Shown one piece after another: positions 61,874-64,000 of a DNA stretch of 64,000 nt. Position numbers and translations under genes: made by a program. Location of the stretch: positions 7,568,501-7,632,500 of the forward strand of contig JAMPIT010000437.1 of the NCBI GenBank assembly GCA_026261815.1. Direction: 5' to 3'. The notes beneath the pieces were generated by a model. That model had not been told where the DNA came from and searched no databases. It worked only from the letters and a program-made list of their open reading frames with translations. The DNA comes from Monarcha castaneiventris obscurior (Eukaryota; Chordata; Aves; Passeriformes; Monarchidae). Numbering within the stretch: the first letter of the stretch is position 1; each line of letters opens with the position of its first letter.

Positions 61874-64000
61874 GTACTTTAGTACGCTTAAAAATCAGTT
61901 CACATTAAAATAAGAGCTATGACTACTGTCTGAACTTCAGAGGCTTTCTAGGAGATTATACTGAGAGTCATTCCACTGGGCACTATCGTATTGGTTGAGT
62001 TGATGCCTATAAAGCATTCAAATATCATATTGATGAGTGTTAGCAAAAACATTTGTTTAGATTGATAGAATCTCTTATAATAGCATTCATAACAAAATCC
62101 TTAGTATTTGCAGAGTGATGCCTTGGCTTCTCAAAGCTTCTTTATAGGAAGCTCTGTTGTTGAGTAGTTTTCCTTTTGACGTGAAAGGGTCTGCTGGTAT
62201 CCTTCTAGGAGCAGTCATTTTGCAGCTTACTTATCTACTCCACAAAGATGCAGTTAAAGTATTTGCTACTCCTGCAACGCTTCTCTTCACAAGTAATTGC
62301 TGTCTTGGAAATGACCAAACCCTTGAACTGTCTAAATTAATCCCAACATATATTTTGGCCTAATAAAGCTTTTGCCTTTTTTTCCTCCTTTTAGCTTATA
62401 TATGCAAATTAGGTGTTTTATAGAGCATTTACATGGTTTAAATCAGTCATAAAACCCCATGAAGGAACCTGGAAGAAAACAGAAGTGATAGGTGATTTTC
62501 TGGCTTCTATTCAAAACTCTTGTTATGTTGTAGAGTACTTACTATGAATGCTTGGCAACAAAAAGGCAGAGATCCTATATTATACAAATACTTAAAAGCC
62601 TGTGCCTAGAGACAAGAGAATAAAAAAAGAGGTGGTTTTATACACGTAGTCCCTGCTGTCTCCTTCACCTCTCCTGGGAAGTAGTTATGACATAATAGGA
62701 TTTGAAGGTTACTCTTCAAATTTCCTTTCACCTTCAAGTGAGTAACCCGTGTCATGCATCGCAGAAGCTGTCCTCTTGACATCTAGTGATGCAAAAATGG
62801 CTTGAAATGAGCCTTTCTGTTAAAAAGAATTGGAAATCAGACTTGCAAAAGTAGAAACTTAATTCTATTCTGCTTTTTCTTGTTTAAATTTACAAGCCAT
62901 CATACAGGTTAAGAAAAAGCTGAGCTTAAATATTTGTGTATAACAGCACACAATGGCTTTGAAAGCCTCTCGTTGAAAGTTTTCTTGGGTGTATCTTTCC
63001 TTCCTTGCATCATTAAGTTGTTTGCTTGCTGGGAAGCAAGAATATTATATTGTTTCAAAAATATTAACATTTAATCTCATAGGTTAAAATGCTCAATTAA
63101 TATTACAGGTGAATATTTGGGGAGGTGTTGTCCTATAATTGCTTACCAGAGCCTTTTTCAGCCTGTGAAAAGATAATAGGGATAGGAAATATGACGGTTT
63201 GAAATATTTAAGAATAAATGTATTTGTGGACAAAGGTGCTTCCTAGAAAGGATTATTAATCTGACAATACGTATTTTAAGACAGTTGTAGCTGATTTTTG
63301 GGTACAGTTCTTTCCAGCACAAATTTGTATTATAATTGCAGTTAATTGTTTAAAATGCAATTTTAAATCAACTGAAGATGAACCTGATGTATTTCCTTTT
63401 TATTCTGATATCCCTTTTCAAATGGTATTTATGTACATTAATAGCAGCCATCCTCCTTTCTTCTAGTTAGTGCAGCAGTACACTAACTCTGTAATTTACT
63501 GATTTTAATACCATCTATTTCTCCCTGGATATTGGTACATGGGCATAGAATTCTTTGAAAAAGTAACAATAATGAAAGAAATGAACAATATGAATTTTAC
63601 ATCAAGAATTTCCTCGCTAGTTCTCTAATAGCTGTAAAACAACTGCAATGCATTATCTTCTGTAATTTCTTATACTTTTCTTTCCTTCATAATAAAGGGT
63701 CCTTTCCTCTCAAAAGTCTTTTCAATAATAGGTAATTGCAGACCATGGTTTTTCTTCTTTTGGTTGAGCTTTGGTCTTTTGTTGGAGTATGGGAATTTCA
63801 GATCAAATCTCTTCTGATTCTTGTTTGCCCCTCTCTTTTGGAAACTAGTACAGGGTAGAGATATCCAGAAGTAATGTTGCTGATAGATTCAGAGGAGATA
63901 AAAAACTGAAAAGAATGTTTGAGAAGCGTTTAATCTACACTGTATGTCCTGTTAGGTCTAATATGGATCCTCCATTACGGCCCCACCTCTCAGGAAGGAT
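61874..64000. other. Mostly empty; one inverted octamer
   Basis: An inverted octamer ATGCAAAT lies at 62402-62409 in TATATGCAAATTAGG, a plausible POU/homeodomain composite. The remainder to the end of the window is AT-rich unique-looking sequence with short frames only and no recognised repeat. Confidence 0.45.

Noticed and set aside
1..64000. CRISPR arrays, bacterial operons, insertion sequences, riboswitches
   Set aside because: Composition, CR1 remnants and lack of sustained coding show a vertebrate genome; no regularly spaced direct repeats or bacterial gene organisation occur.
1..64000. CpG-island promoter
   Set aside because: No stretch reaches island-like CpG density; the CpG-retaining segments have only a handful of CpGs per few hundred bases.

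Overview
The window looks like non-coding DNA from a bird, or possibly another sauropsid. It is AT-rich, contains almost no interspersed repeats, and the only repeats I recognise with any confidence are two short remnants of CR1 LINE 3' ends (about 2234-2269 on the minus strand and 32133-32182 on the plus strand). CR1 tails with ATTCTGTGA-type ends are characteristic of bird and reptile genomes. I found no convincing protein-coding exon, no tRNA, rRNA or known small RNA gene, no CpG island and no CRISPR array. The open reading frames are short (129 codons at most), lie on both strands in overlapping frames, and look like chance or composition effects. The best reading is a gene desert or a very large intron in a vertebrate genome.

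The interesting content is probably regulatory. About twenty segments have features expected of vertebrate conserved non-coding elements (CNEs): CpGs kept in otherwise CpG-poor DNA, clustered homeodomain TAAT cores, POU octamers, E-boxes and TALE-type TGACAG sites, and no repeats. The strongest is 42400-43270, flanked by a second block at 43440-43870. Others are at 1225-1420, 2895-3110, 9590-10870, 11335-11700, 11990-12620, 13975-14215, 19560-19730, 19965-20110, 25690-25960, 30430-30710, 33410-33770, 35035-35250, 36840-37060, 37915-38110, 39620-39920, 47535-47800, 49430-49690, 51840-52030, 53860-54290 and 54450-54720. Dense CNEs without genes are the known signature of regulatory landscapes around developmental transcription-factor genes. 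I cannot name the target gene, and conservation itself could not be tested here.

Other layout: 5330-7180 is a series of more GC-rich patches that may include an old unclassified repeat. Simple-sequence tracts lie at 2848-2863, 3715-3870, 28030-28086, 39932-39965, 42640-42747, 43074-43134, 55385-55570 and 59886-59905. Small tandem duplications lie at 7428-7475, 17228-17265 and 49323-49352. Near the right end, 60484-61873 has long, broken, protein-like reading on the minus strand and may be a decayed coding sequence. The remaining intervals are described tile by tile, mostly as sequence in which I see nothing.
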